Translations under genes and position numbers: made by a program
Notes under the pieces: model-generated
What the model saw: only the letters and a program-made list of their open reading frames with translations
The model's database searches: none
Told to the model about the DNA's origin: nothing
Origin: Ifrita kowaldi
Lineage: Eukaryota; Chordata; Aves; Passeriformes; Cinclosomatidae
Direction: 5' to 3'
Length of the DNA stretch: 64,000 bases
NCBI GenBank assembly: GCA_013398055.1
Contig: VZRS01015049.1
Span: 251,045 to 315,044 of the forward strand
Shown here: positions 50,201 through 63,478 of the stretch, one piece after another
Layout: each line of letters starts with the position of its first letter
How positions within the stretch are numbered: position 1 is the first letter of the stretch

Positions 50201-52320
50201 TAGCATTCATTTTGGTCTTTCCTTAATCCCAGATCATGATTGTATCTAACTAACTTTTATCTGACATTATGAAGATTGGGCCTGTTCTAAGCATGTTCCC
50301 TCTGTCATTGAGAGAAAGGGATATTCTGAGCTCTGAAGGCCACTGTGAAGAGATGTAATCTTGAGCCACGGCATTTGATAAACGGTATTTGTATCACCCC
50401 CCAAAAGTAAATGGATTTGGAGATTAGGTCATGATTGCTAGAAAAAACTAGTTTAGAGGTTGTTCTTTAAATGCAGTTATTATCTCAAGCCACCTGTGTT
50501 CAAGCTGTCTCAGAATATAAAGAACGTGGGGTAAAATTATCCTTAAAATGATGAAAAGAATTTGTTTATGTATGGCATATTCCTTAATTGTGTGAAACAA
50601 TCAGGGGAATATTAATTGCCTTCTTGATGAAGAGACCAGTGGTTCAGTTACTTTTAGAAAATAGTAAAAAGTACCTTCCTGATTTAGCACAGAATTCATT
50701 CAAGCCTGTGAAAATTTGTATTAATTCGATATATCATTGTTATAAAAACTGCACTGTACATGATTGTCTTATGCAATAAAGTGTAATTTAGCTCTTTTAT
50801 TTTCAAAGTATGTTTGTGTGGGAATTCATTCTCACATTGTAGTGCCTTCCCTTTTTTTTATGGTCACAATTAGCATAAAACAATGTTTTTCTCTCCAAGG
50901 AAAACACAATTTAATATTATGGACATGTCTGAAAAGTAGTAATTATGGAAAATAGTCCTGTTGCTGTTTGGAGATCTCTTGAACCATGCAGGTCCAAAAC
51001 TGAATGTTTTTGGTGAATCTGTTTTTTCCTTGGAGAAGTCATCACATGGAGCAGTTAATAGAGGTAGACCTTAATCCCAAGCACGGGAGGCCACTCATCC
51101 CAGAGCAGAAAGACTTACAGATATCAGGAGAGGCTGAGACCTCAGATCAGTGGGACAAAATGAATATGGACCCTGTGCCTGCACCTGTGCTTGTGCAGTG
51201 AGGGAGCCGTAAACCTGCATGCTACATTAATCGTGCCTTGATGCACAGGGAATCAAGACCCTAAATTCTGTCCAACTTGGCTTTTTCAGCTGGCTGGAAA
51301 GGCACGGAGCTCCTCCTTCACATGTAGTCACACACTAATAAAATATGCAGAATGATGAACACAATGATTTTCCTGCAGGGGCATTGAACTGGCCAGAACT
51401 TTGAAGAGTATCCACTTAGTTGTTTCCTTCTAGTGAGCTCCCAAACAAAAGCCTTTAAGCCACCAGAGCTTGGTCGTATTAGAAATACCAGCTTAAGTAG
51501 CTTTTTAAGTAGCACAATCTCAAAGTGACTAGCAATAAAATTGTCTTCTAAAAAATTGCCTTTGCCTGCTGCAATTCTTTCCATTCACACTTACAGTCAG
51601 CTGACTCAGAAACTTTCTGTCTTGCCACAAACTCTGCTCTGTCCCTTCTGGTCCTGATGAGGACCCTTGCCACTGCCTCCGAGGGCTGATGACTGGCGTC
51701 TCTGTGTGCTCTCCATCTGAACACATGTACTGCACCTCAGTAAAAGAGATGTCTCCCATTCCTTTAAGAAATGTCACTTGACATCCTATTCTTTTGAAGA
51801 ACATAGTGTGCAGCTGATGACAAGCAAATCAAACATATGTAAGCATTTGTCTGGTAGGGGTTTGAAATTGTGCACAGGTCAATCAATGCTCAATACATGC
51901 TGGCATTGGGGGGTGGAGGGGCTTCCCTCTGATACTGTAACACAGAGTGCTCCATGCATACCCAAAAGTATTTCTTCCACCTTAAATCCCTGGAGGGCTT
52001 TGTGGATGAGAAGGATGTTTTCATGTATCAAAAATTATCAACCGAGAAATTCTTCTGCTTCCCAGTGGCGCGCAAACTGAAGAGTTCAACTTTTTTGTTT
52101 TCCTTAGTTCACAATTCATCCATATCTTTAAAATTCCAAGTGACAGAAACATTATTCTGTATTTTATTTACATTTTTATTTTTATTTTATTTCTAGACTG
52201 TCCAAAAGAGATTTTGCTTTCATTTTTATATTTTAATGGGATGGTTCTTCTGCTGTTTCATAGGCCTAACTTGCAAAAAGATATGGTTCCCCATGCACCA
52301 AAAATGGAACACAACATAGT
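47203..52320. other. Unique non-coding sequence
   Basis: No named gene or repeat. Noted: a strong acceptor-like tract (TTTTTCTTTCTATTTCTCTGCAG in two parts, ending at 48029) followed by a 35-codon frame that soon stops; a reverse frame at 48385-48678 in C/G-richer DNA; paired reverse frames at 49102-49314 and 49379-49588 that look mildly protein-like; and a forward frame at 51004-51201. None matches a family I know. Confidence 0.4.
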
Positions 52321-52385
52321 TGAGTATAGATATAGATAGAAATAGATATAGATGATACGGATAAAGATGATAAAGATATACATAT
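52321..52385. repeat. Imperfect GATA/ATAG-rich simple repeat
   Basis: TATAGATATAGATAG, then further AGATA and GATGATA variants over about 60 bp. A decayed tetranucleotide-type microsatellite; the reverse-strand serine/isoleucine/tyrosine frames here (52226-52484) come from the repeat. Confidence 0.7.
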
Positions 52386-53839
52386 GACAGTGGAGAGAAA
52401 TATTCCATGCACTGGAACATATTTTGACTTAGTTTGTGTACTGAAGGTCAAACTCATCTCTGAAAGATGCCTACAGATTTCCACTGAAGAGGCTTGAAGT
52501 TACAGGTGTTTCTCTGAGTCCAAAATATAGCCCTAAAATATTAACAGCCTTTCTCAAGAAGCTGAGAATGATAAAAGTCTTGGACAATTTAAAGTAGTAA
52601 ATCAAAAGTCAGTGTGAATTCTCTGTAGTGGAAGCAGTAAGGGGAAAATAGAAATATGTTCCGCAATAATTTATAGGTTTAGGAGATTAATGGAGAAAAA
52701 GGTGTAGACATACAACAGAGATAAAAAGCAGGCCAACCCACACACAGAGATCAAAGTTAATTTGAAAACACAAGTGTTTAAAGAAAAAGCAAAGAACAGC
52801 TAAAGTAAAGAAAGGGTAACACTGAGGAAAAGGAACAACACGTTAAAAGAAATACTAGCAATTGCAGAAAAGAACAAGAACAGAACAGTAGAATGGAGAA
52901 AATGTCTCTCTCAGGAAGTTGCTGGTGTCATTAAAAAGTATCTTGATGTTAGAGATATTTCAGAAAAACAGATTATTTCTTTGGATGAAATTATGCACAA
53001 GAAGAAGGGAAAGAAAATTACTAGTGGAAGCGTTAAATGTGATGCAATTGCATGAAAGTGTGGAAAAGTGAATGTTCCAGGTAATCCAGAGACAGAAATT
53101 ACGTGACCATCAGGGAGGAACACAAACCCCTGTTGACCACGACACTGAGTTACACCCTTCCATTAGAAAAGCTCCTGCCATTTTCCAAATTGCATGCACT
53201 TAGGATACTTTTCCAAATGTTTTAGAGATTACAGGGTTTGAAAAAGAAGGCTAAGAAATGGGGGAAAGGAGGAGATTAGCACACTGTATCAGAAAAAGCA
53301 ACACATGCTAGTTCCTCCTACTCTTGACCTTATGTCTTCCTATACAGCCTTCTGTAAAATGCTGCTTTCTCTTCTCATAATGAATTCTCAGGATGTTGCA
53401 GCTCTTAAAAATGCTCATGGCCTTTTGATTACAAAGCAGGGAAACATCTCGTAGAGATATAAGAAGGTGTCATTCCTACCTTTCTGGCATTAATGAAACC
53501 CACGAAACACTGAAACACTTCAAAGGGAACTTGAGATCTTGGACAGAATTCGGAAAAAGCTGTAAGAACAGTATCAGTCTGAGAAAGCCTGCTCTGAAGA
53601 AGAGCTTAGATGAATTTGATCTTATCTTTGTCAAGGTCAAGAAGTACTTATACAAAGAAGAGGACTCAGAAGCAAAATTTTCTTAGATCTATTTTAAAAA
53701 AGCATAGTAGGATGCCACAGAAACAGGAGAACAAGTATAAATAATACAAATTCTAAGGAATTTTGTTCCTGATGTTTTTAAATCTAGCTTGAAGTCTCTC
53801 AGGTAGCTACACTGCATGATGGGAAGTTGTGAACTTGAC
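52386..53839. other. A-rich unique non-coding sequence
   Basis: About 52680-52910 is strongly purine-rich (A/G) on the forward strand, which yields lysine/glutamate-like chance codons. No gene or repeat family recognised. Confidence 0.45.
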
Positions 53840-53905
53840 TGGGTCAGGTTTGATGGTATACAAGAAGTCAGATTAGATGATCTGATTTTATAATGTACGT
53901 CTTTT
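53840..53905 (+). mobile_element. Possible ancient CR1 3' relic
   Basis: AAGTCAGATTAGATGATCTG followed by ATTTTATAATGTAC resembles the forward 3' tail of old reptile/bird CR1 families (the 'gagtcagactagatgatc' region). Only about 60 bp is convincing, and it is strongly diverged, so chance similarity is possible. Confidence 0.35.
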
Positions 53906-54271
53906 CTTAAAGACTGACATTACTGTCACATTGTATTAAATCTGAAATATTTTCTTCCTTGATAAGGTAGACTATCAACTCTGATTACATACAGATTCTT
54001 GTGTTATTTAATGGACTTTCTCTGGCACCTATGGCTGCGTTTTTGACTGCTTGGAGAAGCATTGTGAACATCTTTGATTAACACGAGTTAGTGAGGGTAT
54101 TTATGCTTTTAGTGCTTTGTAGTTTGGTCATGATGACACAGTAAAAGACATTTAACTAAGTGCCCAGGAGCTTTTGTGCTACTTAGAATTTAAACTGTAT
54201 CCAGTCAAGCTCATATTTTCACCATGCTGAAAGGAAAGAGGTTCTCTTCCAGCTTGTGTTCCTGTGCATAG

Positions 54272-54286
54272 ACACACACACACACA
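54272..54286. repeat. Short (AC)n microsatellite
   Basis: An uninterrupted run of about seven AC units. Flanked by unique sequence. Confidence 0.9.
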
Positions 54287-54417
54287 TTATAAAGTTGCCA
54301 TGTCAACATATTTACATGCATGAAACACTTCTAAAAATAATATTTGTGCTCACGAATGTTGAACCTAGTCATGCAAAAGCTTCTTCTTCATTGAGTGGGT
54401 AGAAAGAAATTCTGCAG

Positions 54418-54553
54418 AATCACAGAATATTCTGAGTTGGAAGGTACCCACAAGGATCATCAAGTCCAACTGCTGGCCCTGCACAGGGCAGCCACAAGAA
54501 TCATATCATGTGCCTTCAGGCTTGGTGCTGTGCCCACTTCCCTGGAAAAGTGC
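54418..54553 (-). mobile_element. CR1 LINE 3' fragment with internal deletion
   Basis: Begins with the complement of a CR1 3' end (AATCACAGAATATTCTGAGT), then TTGGAAGGTACCCACAAGGA, CATCAAGTCCAACTGCTGGC and CACAGGGCAGCC. It jumps from CATGTGCC to TCAGGCTTGGTGCTGTG, skipping part of the usual sequence (remembered consensus), and fades after CACTTCCCTGG. About 135 bp, no coding capacity. The forward frame 54395-54592 runs antisense across it and is not a gene. Confidence 0.9.
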
Positions 54554-56730
54554 CGTACGCTGCTTCACATGAAATCATTAGTCAAACTGTAAGAATCCAA
54601 GGCACTTTCTTGCACTTTGGAGATATTTCTCTGTGTTATTGATTTTAATGCTTCCTCTGAGGTTGTGAATCTTTGTGCTCAGTGTGATGTAGTCTACATC
54701 TTTTGTAACAAGTATTCAGCAATCCAATGTTCACATTGAATAGCAAGCAACAATCCCTAAAACCTTATTCTTTTTCTTCTATACATTCAGAGTATTGTCA
54801 CGGTCTTCCTTTAGCTCACAGTTATTCTGTATGTTTATTCTGTCACTTAAAGATGTAATCTGTTGAACATCTTGCCGGTTTGGACACGTAATACTTGCAG
54901 ATGACTTGTACATTTTTAGTATTTCATCGAATTGCATTATATACAGAGGTTTAGGGGAGAAAGGTATGACTTTAGTCCTTAAATCAGATGACCTGTTAAA
55001 TATGCAGTGGACTCGCAGGCATTTCTGGAAGCAGTTTACAGTCTTTACATGTATTTTAACCCAGCCTGATTGACAACCTTAACTATAAATGTAGGTCATT
55101 CAGCCATACGTAGCTTATCTTTCAGACTTCTAGTTATCTGACTGCAGGAACACAACTTCCCAGTTCCCACTTGAAACTTCAGCCCACCCAGGTGTTTTTT
55201 GTTACATTGATCTGCGAAAGCTTCAGAGCTTCTTACTGTTTTTAGCAATATCACTCATTCAGCTGTGAACCCCATTTTTTATTGTAGAGTAAAATCACTC
55301 CCTTTTTTTACACTATCATTCTCCTGGATGGCCCCGAACTGATGTCAGAAATACTTGTGCTACCTCAGTATGTTTCTCTTGAGTATTCTTTTTCTTTTCC
55401 CAGAAGACGCTCATATGTTGCCCATGAAGCAATCCCAGAAAGTGGGAAGGCCCTGATCTCTGGGGTGCAGTCTGTTGGCCCTTAGGGCAGAACCCATGTT
55501 TAGAAGCTGATAACATACCTTTGTTTTTTGAGTACCATTTCATGACATTTTGAGTTGACTGGGAAACCTGATGGTTATTGAAAGTGCTACTTTTCTCCTT
55601 CTGGGATTTATTGACTATCTGATCCAAAGCCTTTAATCTCCCATAAATGTTTATTCTTTCATTTGAATTATCTCATGAGGAACTGAGAAGAATACACAGA
55701 TAGTGTCACCCAGACCTTGTTCTCTGGAGCAAACAACCTGCTCTGCTCCAAGGCCAGATGAATAAGGATGCTCCAGTTGCTGATTTTTAGCCCTGGATTG
55801 GCAGTGAAGCTACAAAGGAAGAAATTTTCCTAAGGCTGAATGGTAGAGTAGAAATTATTTGGATTATAGGTGGGTTTGGGACCACATGGTTCCACTTAGG
55901 CACCACTACGTTTGATTTGGTATAAGAACTTAATTGCAGTCTCCTGAATCTTAAGAGACTCTCAAATTCCCCCATCTCCTGTGTTTGCTGGTGTTTCTTA
56001 TTTTCTCCTGCTAAATATGTTCAGTTTCATAGGAATAGTACTTGTTAGGGAAGAGTCATTAGAACTAGAACTAGGCACTTGTCTGTGAAGAGGCAAAATT
56101 GAGTTTTAGGTTTTATTCAGCCCTTTGGAGTTCTGGGATGTTTGATGCCATGTCTTGAGCCAATGGCTCTGAGATATCCTCTGCCTGCTCTGCTGCAGGG
56201 GTATCTGGAAGAAAACAAAGAAACTGACTCTAACTTAATAATGGCTAAGGCACTAAGCTGGGATAGGGCTTGCTTTAGAGCACCCACCTTCAGATTTCTG
56301 TTCTTCAGTGAATTATCCAACATCTTTATTAGGTATTGGCATGAAGCGTCCTGGTAGGAACTGTATTTTGACTGACTGCCAGCAAAGCTTAGTAGTATGG
56401 TCAGCACACAGCACAAGGTGGAGTCTGCAATACCAACCAGATTTCATGACTTAGAGAAGTTCAAGCTCTTTCACCATACGATCCTTCAGAGGATTTTGGC
56501 CTTTGACATACAGTGCTAAATGGTCAGTTCTTACTGCATTTTTTATGACAGTGTTGAAGGGGTCTTCATTCCTATATGGATTCTGCTGGGGGTATTGTGG
56601 ATGTCTTTGACAATCTGAGCAGAATTTCAACAAATAAATGCAACTTGCAGACTGCTCTGCAGAAGTGATGAGAGGGGCCAGTAGTGTATTTTCTCTTGTG
56701 CATTTCTGAGTCTTGATCTGCTTTTGTGAG
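54554..56730. other. Unique non-coding sequence
   Basis: No gene or repeat family recognised. Reverse frames at 55316-55627 and 56117-56416 (about 100 codons each) have no domain, and the second overlaps a forward frame of similar length. Confidence 0.45.
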
Positions 56731-57196
56731 TGTCAGGGTTTAACCCCAGTCAGCAACTAAGCCTCATGCAGCCACTCACTCACTCTCCCCTTGTGGGATG
56801 GGGGAGAGGCTTGAAAGGGTAAAAATAAGAGAACTCATGGGTTGAGATAAAGACAGTTTAATAGGGAAAGCAAAAAACACTCACACAAGCAAAGCAAAAC
56901 AAGGAATTCATTCACCACTTCCCTTGGGCAGGCAGGAGTTCAGCCGTCCCTGGGAAAGCAGGGTTTCTTCACAGGTATTGGTGCCTTGGGAAGACAAACA
57001 CCGCCACTGTGAACATCCCCTCCTTCCTCCTCTTTCCCCAGTTTTGTATGCTGAGGGTGATGTCATATGGTCTGGAATATCCCTTGAGTCAGTTGGGGTC
57101 AGCTGTCTCAGCTGTGTCCCCTCCCAACTCCTTGTCGAAAGGACAGCCTCATACTAATTACTGTGAGGAAAATTAACTCTACCCCAGCCAAAACCA
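56731..57196 (-). mobile_element. Solo ERVL-type LTR with internal deletion, reverse orientation
   Basis: Forward strand begins TGTCAGGGTTTAACCCCAGT and ends CCCCAGCCAAAACCA, hallmarks of a widespread bird ERVL LTR read backwards. In the reverse (sense) direction it begins TGGTTTTGGCTGGGGTAGAG and has an ATTAAA poly-A signal (complement in CAGTTTAATAGGG near 56856). It ends in CA after GGGTTAAACCCTGA. It is shorter than the family as I remember it: the sequence passes directly from CTCCTTGTCG to the near-terminal segment, so a middle portion is deleted. I could not find a matching target-site duplication, and no viral genes adjoin it. Confidence 0.85.
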
Positions 57197-59887
57197 ATCC
57201 TTTTAGCCCTAGGACTTGAATACACAAGGGATTTGTGCAGCAGCTGTACTGTTGTTCAGGGAAGGAAAAGAGAAAAGACTGAATCTGTCTTTGAAGTTAG
57301 AATCTGCAGAGCAGCTGTAAGAGCATGCACAGAGTGCAGTGACAGATCATGGGCCGTATCATCTCCTTTTTCCTCATGTTTGTACTGTGTGCTTCGTACA
57401 GATATATGTGTGATAAAAGTCTGCCTGTACAGAGAACTTGCTATATTATATATTTGCAGAAATTTATCTAAAACTGTGATATGCTTTGCACCACAAATGT
57501 TAAAAGCTGCTACTGAGAAGATAGCACAATATGAAGACCCCAGTGATTTTCTAGTATTCAGGGTTGATGGTGTCTAATTCATTCTCAAATTCAGAGTAAA
57601 AACCTTAGTGGTTGTATTTTAGAAGCCCTGATAACAAAGAATAGGATGAAAAGAAAGAAAAGCAGTGAATAAGAAAAGTCAGCAACTTGGAAGACAATTT
57701 GTAGATATCAGGGTGAGTCAGAAAGATGCATGTCTATCCTACAAACTAGGTTTCCTCCTTCAGGCAGGAAAGCAACATCACTCCCTTTTTTCCCTCCTTC
57801 ACCTCTTCTTCCTTTGATACTATACTGCTGGACCGCACTCATTATTATAATTTTTCTGTTTTCCTACCTCTTTTATTGAATTTCTTACAGAACAGTTGAT
57901 AATGAGGATAGCTATCCTTGTCCCGGATGAAGGGACATCCAGGGATGTCCTTATCCCTCCTAAGCATACCGTTGGACCTAAAATCTGAAACACTTTCTGA
58001 ACCATTTCCTGCTGCCATTCAGGCTTTTAAATTTTGTTTGTTTTGGTTTTTTTCAGACAAGGCAAAATACAGAGCAAATATAAGGTGAAATAAATTACTT
58101 TTGATGTCCTGAGCTAATAAGTCCTCTGGCATTGTGGAAAGATATAAAATGCTATGCGTAGACTGTGAAGCATGAATTTAATATGTCCTTTTAGTTATTT
58201 TCCTGATGGCAACCTGCAGTATTTGAAACACTCTGACAACTCCTCTGCCCCGAATGAAGCTGTCAGAATACATTAGCACTGTTCCAGTTGTTTCCTCAAC
58301 TCCTCAGCCCTGCAATGTATGTCCTATCCACTGTGTAGCATATGTATTATGCCTGTCATCAATTGTAACTGGATCATGTGAGCGCGTTTTCACAGATACT
58401 GTGGTATCAACATGGCCTGCAGTTGTTGAGAGGACAAGTCAATCCACAGTCCTGGGGGTGCAGCTTCTAGCACCTGGGACCAGTATTCTGCACAGGACTT
58501 TTCTTTTCTAGCCCCATAAGATTTGCACTGGTGAAGACCACAGGGGCATTTGCTCCATCCCGGTTTGCAGCAGCTTAACTGAGAAGGGATTTGAGGCCCA
58601 GGAAATTAAGCAAGTGTTTGGTAACCAACTGGGAATGCAATCTCTTTGAACAAATGTGCCTACACTTCAGGCAGTTTCTGTTACATATATTGGCATTTCT
58701 AATCTACTAACAGAGAACATTTTAATTGTACTTGTCTTATCAAACCTGCATAAAACAGAAAATCTGCTGAGTTCTTCAAGACGCTCCTTTGTTTTAAGCA
58801 CCGAGACATTTATTGCAGTCTTTCCAGCTTTATTAACAATGTTATTAATATTCTTTTTGCACAGAGAGGTAGTGGAAAAGTGCCTGGTACTCGTGGGTGT
58901 TTCATTATTTAAAATGTAAATAAGAAAGACTGCAAGAAGTTAACCATCTCAGCAGGAAAAAAGGAACAAACCTTTAGTCTAGCAGATATGGGCTTATCAC
59001 TGTTTTCCTCATTACAGCATATGAAATACTTTACAGTCCTATATTTGTAACATCAACAAGAATATTTTTCTTTGTTCATCCACAGAATTATCCACCTGCC
59101 TGTTTCTTTAGGAAAGGAATCTAGATGCAAATTTTCTGAATAGTCTGTAAATTGATTTTATTTTCACAGAGTGATGAAAAAAACTTTCCCAACTTGATTC
59201 ATCCCTTGCTTTCTCCTCAGTTGTGCTGTCTGAGTAGGGTAAAGAAAAGGCAAAGGTAAACATATTTCACCTATCACCATTGAGGCCTTGGGGACAACTG
59301 CATGTGGAGCTTTCTGTGGCACGTATAAAAAGAAGGGACATGAGCTTTCTTTTGGGCCTGTACACCTCAGAGGTTTTGTGCTCTTCGTGGATAGGCTCAT
59401 GTCAAACTGAGCTGAGATGGATTTGAACTGGCTGGGATTTGGCAGCTTTCATATCCTGGTTGCAGCCCTGCACTCAACGCGAATATCAAGTTGATAATTG
59501 GTATCCACGTTACAGAAGATGTTTCTCTACAGACTCTTCAGCTGAGCAGCACTGTTCTCCCACTAGTCCATGTTTGTTTTCAGGTATTCAGAAATCACAG
59601 TGAAAGTGGTCTGAGAGCAGGTCCAAGTGACATGGGTCACCCTCCTTTGCCGGAAGGTTTTGGACATTAGATACTGGTGCACCACACACAGGAACCGCAG
59701 CTGCTTTCCTGTGGTTCTTGTCACTGGTACCTGCCCCAGGGTAGGCAAGCACCAGGTAGAAGGCAGCTGTGCACCTCCCAAATCTGCAATTGGTGGTTTT
59801 GTACAGCAGCAATGAACTTGGTCTAGCTACATATGTCACAACTGCTTGAGGTTTGAAAATTGCATCACACCACTGCCTGGTCTTTCA
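57197..59887. other. Unique non-coding sequence
   Basis: No gene recognised. The forward frame 57233-57577 (114 codons) is open but has no domain and is rich in cysteine and serine; its last 25 codons (MLKAATEKIAQYEDPSDF onwards) look more protein-like than the rest. The frame at 58656-58919 is hydrophobic without a clear signature. Confidence 0.4.
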
Positions 59888-60792
59888 TACAATCATTTAA
59901 TATTTTAGGTTAGAAAAGACTGGTAAGATGATTGAATTCAACTGTTAATCCAGCACTGCCAAGTCCACCACTGAATGCATTTTAGACACATGTAAATGTC
60001 TTTTAAATAACTTCAGGAATGGTTTATCTACCATTTCCTGGAGCACCCTGTTCCAGATCTTGACAGCCCTTTTAGTGAAGAAATGTTTCCTAATATCCAA
60101 ACTAAAGATCCACTGCTGCAACTTGAGGCCATTTCCTCTTGTCCTATTAGTTGTTACTTGGTAGAAAAAATCACCCCCACCTGGCTACAAATTCCTTTCA
60201 GGCAGTTACAGAGAGCAATAAGGTCTCCCTGAGCCTCCTTTTCTCCAGGCTGAACACCTCCCAGCTTCCTCAGCCACTCCTCATAACACTTGGGCTCCAG
60301 ACCCTTGACCAGCTCTGTTGCTCTTCTCTCCAGCATCTTAGTATCCCTCTTGTCATGAGATCCCCAAAACTGGACAGAGGATTTGAGGTGTGTCCTCACC
60401 GGTGCGGAGTACAGGGGGCTGAACCTCCCTAGTCCTGCTGGTCATGCTTTTGCTGATACAAGCCAGGTTTTCATTGGCCTTCTTGGCCACCTGGGCACAC
60501 ACTGGCTCACATTCATCTGCTGTTGGCCAGTACCCCCAAGTCCTGTTCTGCTGGGTCACTTTCCAGCCACTGTGACCCAGCCTTTACCACTGCAAGGGAT
60601 TGTTATGACAGAAGTGCAGGACGCAGCACCTGGCCTTTTTGAACCCCAAATTTTTGGCCTCCACCCATCGATGCAGCCTGTCCAGATCCCTCTGCAGAGC
60701 CTTCCTACCCTCCAGCAGATCAACACTCCCATCCAGCTTGTTGTCGTCTGCAGACTGACTGAGGGTGCACTTGATCCCCTCATCCAGATATT
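59888..60792 (-). mobile_element. CR1 LINE, about 0.9 kb, decayed ORF2 end
   Basis: The longest CR1 copy in the window, reverse orientation. Landmarks from 3' to 5': TTTAGGTTAGAAAAGACTGG-like tail near 59903, AGCACTGCCAAGTCCACCAC, CTAATATCCAAACTAAAGAT, TTGAGGCCATTTCCTCTTGT, CAGGCTGAACACCTCCCAGC, CCAGATCCCTCTGCAGAGCC and CTTGTTGTCGTCTGCAGACT. The reverse frame 60154-60399 encodes a relic of the ORF2 C-terminus with LERRATELVKGLE and a LGGVQPGEKEAQGDLI-like stretch. The element is 5'-truncated, lacks the endonuclease and reverse-transcriptase core, and is broken by stops and shifts. Forward frames over it (60151-60823) are antisense shadows. Confidence 0.95.
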
Positions 60793-63478
60793 TGCTCCTT
60801 CACTAGATATTCATCATGACTGAAAAGTGAAAAATAAAGCAAGGCAGATTACATGCAATTACTGCAGATTTCAACTATGAGTTATATTTCTTCATCCCTT
60901 AACAGGGGCTAAGGCAGGAAGCCTTTGGAAGCCGTATACCCAATCAGGGCTCCAGAACCTGCAGAGTGAATGTAGTTGGGCAGTATTTGGATTTTACTGA
61001 GACTCTCTGCCTACTTCTCAGGTATTTGGCAGCCATAGGAGATGCATCTTAAGAGTAGTATAAAAAAAATCAGTGTAGCACAGAAGCCAGAGCAATTTTT
61101 GAGTCAAAAGTGTGAGAACAGAGGAGCAATCATTAATATTCACTCTTGAACTTCAGTTAGAATAATCCCAGTCTTTAGGAATATATATGTATAGAATGAC
61201 GGTGGATTTTGTGGAGTTGTGTATAGGACTAGAACAAAATAATGAAATTATTACTGTGGCAGAGTTCAACACATGAAAAAGCATTTGAACTCAAAGGTTA
61301 TTTTATTACTTAGGTAAGTACAGCAAGGATAATTGTCTAAGTTTGTGTTTGCTTATCAAAGGTTCAGCATCTTTGTCTGTAAAATAATGTGCAAAAAAAT
61401 TCACTTCACATGCATTTGTTTACTGGTTTTCTCCATATGCTATGGCACAACATAAACTGACTTCATGACAGCCTTACATACTTTTTCAGCTGTGGAAACT
61501 ACAAAAGAAATTATTCTCATCCTTTTATACTTCTCTTTTATTCTCTTTTTACATCTACCTTCAAATACACTTTCCAATTGTCATACAAAATTCTGACTAA
61601 AAAGGGAAATTTTGGCTCATGCTTTTCTGAGCTCTTGGAGCTTCAGCTGCTGTTGGAATTCTGAAGGAATGATTACTTTTGACTATTTTCCTTCTCAGCC
61701 TCTTTTACTACCTGAATTGGGAGTGGTCATATTATTCCTTTTAGCATTTATTGGTGTTGAGTGCTTAGACTCACTGGAGGAGTAAGGTGGGGAGAAGAGA
61801 AACAAAGAAAGAAAAGCTGTTAAACTGGAATTATGGAGGAAGCATGAACTTTATGTGACAATACAATAGTAAGAATACCAGTTCTGAAGGTTAGAAAATA
61901 CAAAGATAAAGCCACCCCTTCAGAAACTTCTCTGAACTATTTGATAGCCTCCCATAATGGACTAGATATTGCTGACACATCACTTGCCATCTTAAAATTT
62001 ATCTGTCATATTGTCTATAAGGTATGCTATCCCTCATCTAATTTATTGTCCAACTCATGCAGTTAACTATTAATGAAAGTACAAAACTGTATGGATTATT
62101 AAACAAATGATATATGGAGCTGTCTACTTAAGTGCATGATAGCTGAAAGGTAGATTAATATAGTATATGTCAATATATGGTAATCACTTGAATTATGCCA
62201 CCACAGCAAAAGACCTAAATGATTCATCCTAAATCTGTACTTGGGCAACTGCTTTTCAGGGCTGTCAGGTGTTAAACATGCAGCTCACTCCCTTCACTGA
62301 GCTCAGCAAAAGCTGTGGTTGCTAAGCTCTCCTGAAAGTAAGATCATTTGAGTTTTGTGCTGCTCTTCCTAACTCTTGGCTTCGGTTTGGAAACTTTGTC
62401 CAGAGGTATCTGAGGAAGTGAGGGTTAAACATCCCTTCTGTCAGCTTGACTGAGATTTATTGTGTAATGCACTTCCTCCAAAGAAAGATGTTTAATGCTA
62501 TTGATTGCAAGGTTGCCTACTTAAAATAGCATAATGTGACAAATGACGGATACCACACAGAGCAAAATTGTAAGGTAATTCAATATATGGGCATGTATGG
62601 TATGTATATCAGAGTAGCAGCTCCATTTTTCAGGAGGGTGAGTTGGAAGGTCATCTATTTCACTTAAAGGCATTGAATGTTTTTGTTAGTTTGACAGCCA
62701 TTATGGGCTTGATCCTGTTATTTAAGGCAGTCATTAAACTCCTATTGACCTAAAGTGGGTAGGAGAGGGGCCAAGCTTTAGAATATGCAAAGCAGACACG
62801 ATGAGATGAAAAAAAAGCCTGATGGATAATATTGGAAATTGAAAGAAGCATTATGGTGGCTGCTATATATAAACAACAAAAATCCTAAGAATTATCTGAT
62901 GATTTAAAATGTTTTGTACCACAGTATTACTTCTGCTAAAAATTTTCCTGTTAAACTTTGGATTTTCTCAATCTTTCAAGAAATATATGCAACTTCATAC
63001 AGTTTCTTTGCTGCATCACAGAGCAGATTAACTGCTTACACTTTTTAGAGCTGTGTTTATTCTTAGAAGTGGGTTGTATGATGGTCTGTAAGCCTTACAA
63101 AAATCTGTGGTTTTAATGGCATTTAGACTAATTTTTAAATCTGTACCAGGAAAATCAGGTAGGAAGAAGGCAAAGAAAGCTCTTTCTGGAAACAAGTATG
63201 TTTATTCATAAAGAAGCCAGTGAAAGAGACAAATTTAGGAGAAAAAGAATATTTCTATCATTGCAATGCATTTCATGCTTCAGCACAAACCAAAACCAAG
63301 CCTGTTATTTTCCTCTTTTTTCAATCTGTCATGTATCATTGATCTCTTTCCTTTTTATTTGGAGCTTCCTGTGAAACCTTGGGATACTTGCTGCACATGC
63401 TTAGGAGTACACAGAAAGAAACTGGGGCTGGTCTGATGTACTAATGGGCTTCTGCCCTCTTACTGATGCACATTTCAG
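60793..63478. other. Unique non-coding sequence
   Basis: AT-rich unique sequence with no recognised gene, repeat family or RNA. Confidence 0.5.

Noticed and set aside
60151..60823. Forward-strand open frames of 93 and 146 codons
   Set aside because: They run antisense across a CR1 element; the similarity is to the reverse strand's decayed ORF2.
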